DNA from: Fennellomyces sp. T-0311
Taxonomy: Eukaryota > Mucoromycota > Mucoromycetes > Mucorales > Lichtheimiaceae
Assembly (NCBI GenBank): GCA_025266875.1
Contig: JALLLT010000022.1
Span: 1-64,000 of the forward strand
Direction of reading: 5' to 3'
DNA: 64,000 nt
How positions within the stretch are numbered: position 1 is the stretch's first letter; each line of letters begins with the position of its first letter. Position numbers and translations under genes: made by a program. Below the pieces are notes generated by a model. It had not been told where the DNA came from. It saw only the letters and a list, made by a program, of their open reading frames with translations, and did not search any database. Below are positions 62,650 through 64,000 of the stretch, piece after piece.

Positions 62650-64000
62650 ATGGCCCTACGAGCAGCAGCGCTTCGTGTTTTTCCTGCGTCAAAGGTATCC
62701 GCTTCTCAAAGCTCTGATTCCAAAAAGAACCCTCTTGCTTACTCCCAGTAGCGCGCTTTTTCAACCAGTGTCCCATGGCGCCTTGCCTTGCCGAGCGCAG
62801 GCAGCGATTCCGAAAAGATCTCCATTACTCTTCCTGAAGAATCCTTTACAATGTACAAACTTGACGAAAAACCGGATTTGACCGTTGATATCAGCAAAGG
62901 CGAGCTGATGGACATGTACTCGAAAATGACAGCCATTCGCCGTATGGAAATGGCAGCTGATGGGTTGTACAAGGCGAAAAAGATTCGCGGTTTTTGCCAC
63001 TTGTGCACTGGTCAGGTAGAAAAGAGTGAATCGGCTTATATATGGCTTGATTGATCATGCTTTATAGGAAGCCGTGTCCGTCGGTATGGAAGCGGCCCTG
63101 TCGCACGACGACAACATAATTACCGCATACCGCTGCCATGGTTTTACATACGTCCGTGGCGGCTCCATTAAAAGCATTCTGGCCGAACTGATGGGCAAGT
63201 ACGAGGGTATTTCCAAAGGCAAAGGTGGCTCCATGCATATGTTTTCGCCATCATTCTACGGTGGTAATGGCATCGTTGGCGCCCAGGTAAATTAAAAAAG
63301 GAACTCGGTCTAGTCTAAAAATGTAAAGCAACTGACGTATTGCACAGGTTCCTTTGGGTGCTGGTATTGCGTTCGCCCAAAAATATTTAGGCGTCCATGC
63401 AGCAACGTTTGCTCTGTATGGAGATGGTGCCGCCAACCAAGGTCAAGTATTTGAGGCATTCAACATGGCGTCCCTTTGGGATCTCCCTGTCGTAAGTTGA
63501 CTGTATGCTACTTCAAAAACTGATGGCTCACCATCGGAAAAAGGTGTTTGTTTGCGAAAACAACAAGTATGGTATGGGCACGTCGGACAAACGATCGTCA
63601 GCGTCGACAGAGTATTACACACGCGGCGATTATATTCCAGGCATCAAGGTATACATTTGCTCTGCACAGCTCAGACGATACTTACACCTATCCCTAGGTT
63701 AATGGAATGGATGTGCTTGCGGCATATCGAGCTTGCCAATGGGCCAAAGACTATACCGCGTCTGGTAAAGGTCCGCTTGTGATGGAAATGACAACGTACC
63801 GTTATGGCGGTCACTCAATGTCCGATCCCGGCACCACATATCGAACGCGTGAAGAGATTCAGCACATGCGCTCGTCATCCGATCCCATTACGCACTTGAA
63901 GGATATCCTGATAGAGTGTGCTGTTGCTACTGAGGCCGAACTCAAAACAGTGGATAAGGATGTGCGCAAGTTTGTTGATCAGGTATCCAAAGAAGCTGAA
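62650..64000 (+). CDS. PDA1: Pyruvate dehydrogenase E1 component subunit alpha (partial)
   Basis: Exons 62650-62694, 62752-63015, 63068-63286, 63348-63491, 63544-63648 and 63698 to beyond the window, all in phase 0 with 49-61 bp introns. The start [15 protein letters not shown] is an Arg/Ala-rich mitochondrial targeting sequence. The enzyme core shows [37 protein letters not shown], the thiamine-diphosphate motif [20 protein letters not shown] with CENN, and the phosphorylation loop [12 protein letters not shown]...YRTREE. With E1 beta it decarboxylates pyruvate in the mitochondrial matrix. The C-terminus lies past 64000. Confidence 0.93.

Noticed and set aside
1..64000. CRISPR arrays, bacterial operons or prophage
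   Set aside because: Spliced genes, eukaryotic tRNAs and eukaryotic transposons throughout; no spacer-repeat arrays.

Overview
This is a fungal nuclear window. Genes are short-exon and intron-rich (introns mostly 37-73 bp, GT-AG, one with a perfect TACTAAT branch point). The right-hand genes are typical of an early-diverging filamentous fungus: a UGO1-type mitochondrial fusion carrier, a DAL5-type permease, an F-box/LRR protein and pyruvate dehydrogenase E1 alpha. The density and mix of transposons (chromovirus, DIRS, tyrosine-recombinase elements, MULE, PIF/Harbinger, hAT, CACTA, Tc1) fits Mucoromycota, but that placement is inference. About 56 kb of the 64 kb is mobile DNA.

Left nest (1 to about 16.9 kb): a dead Ty3/gypsy element runs from the left edge. 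It is split by a 4.3 kb Mutator-like element with 859-bp terminal inverted repeats (MULE1, 1352-5616, 10-bp target duplication). Just after its integrase it is split again by a PIF/Harbinger element (P1, about 6806-16011). P1 itself holds a 5.3 kb Tc1/mariner-superfamily element (10481-15791) with 598-bp inverted repeats and two converging transposase-family genes, one with an intact DD34E triad and one degenerate. A second, decayed Harbinger copy (P2, about 16900-21163) preserves the empty target site of that insertion. P2 is in turn split by a third Harbinger element (H2, 17983-21034).

Middle (21.2-40 kb): the right end of a CACTA element, tRNA-Thr(AGT), a broken tyrosine-recombinase (Crypton-type) gene, a 4 kb hAT element, tRNA-Ile(AAT) on the minus strand, a 7.5 kb CACTA element (29397-36863) with an accessory gene and a TNP2 transposase facing each other, and a non-autonomous element with GCCCG-rich ends.

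Second nest (39976-54855): a DIRS retrotransposon with open gag, RT/RNase H and tyrosine-recombinase frames. Its 3' terminal region is separated from its body by a chromodomain Ty3/gypsy element (40126-50823, 380-bp LTRs, CTGAC target duplication). The integrase side of that element is split by a second MULE (43792-48812, 10-bp duplication), and the first intron of the MULE carries another tyrosine-recombinase gene. That is four levels of nesting.

Right edge (54.9-64 kb): an apparently intact 1.35 kb Tc1 element, then host genes. UGO1, the permease and the F-box gene lie on the minus strand; PDA1 is on the plus strand and runs off the window, sharing a short divergent promoter with the F-box gene. 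A roughly 118-nt segment between UGO1 and the permease can fold into a closed multi-branched structure of unknown nature.
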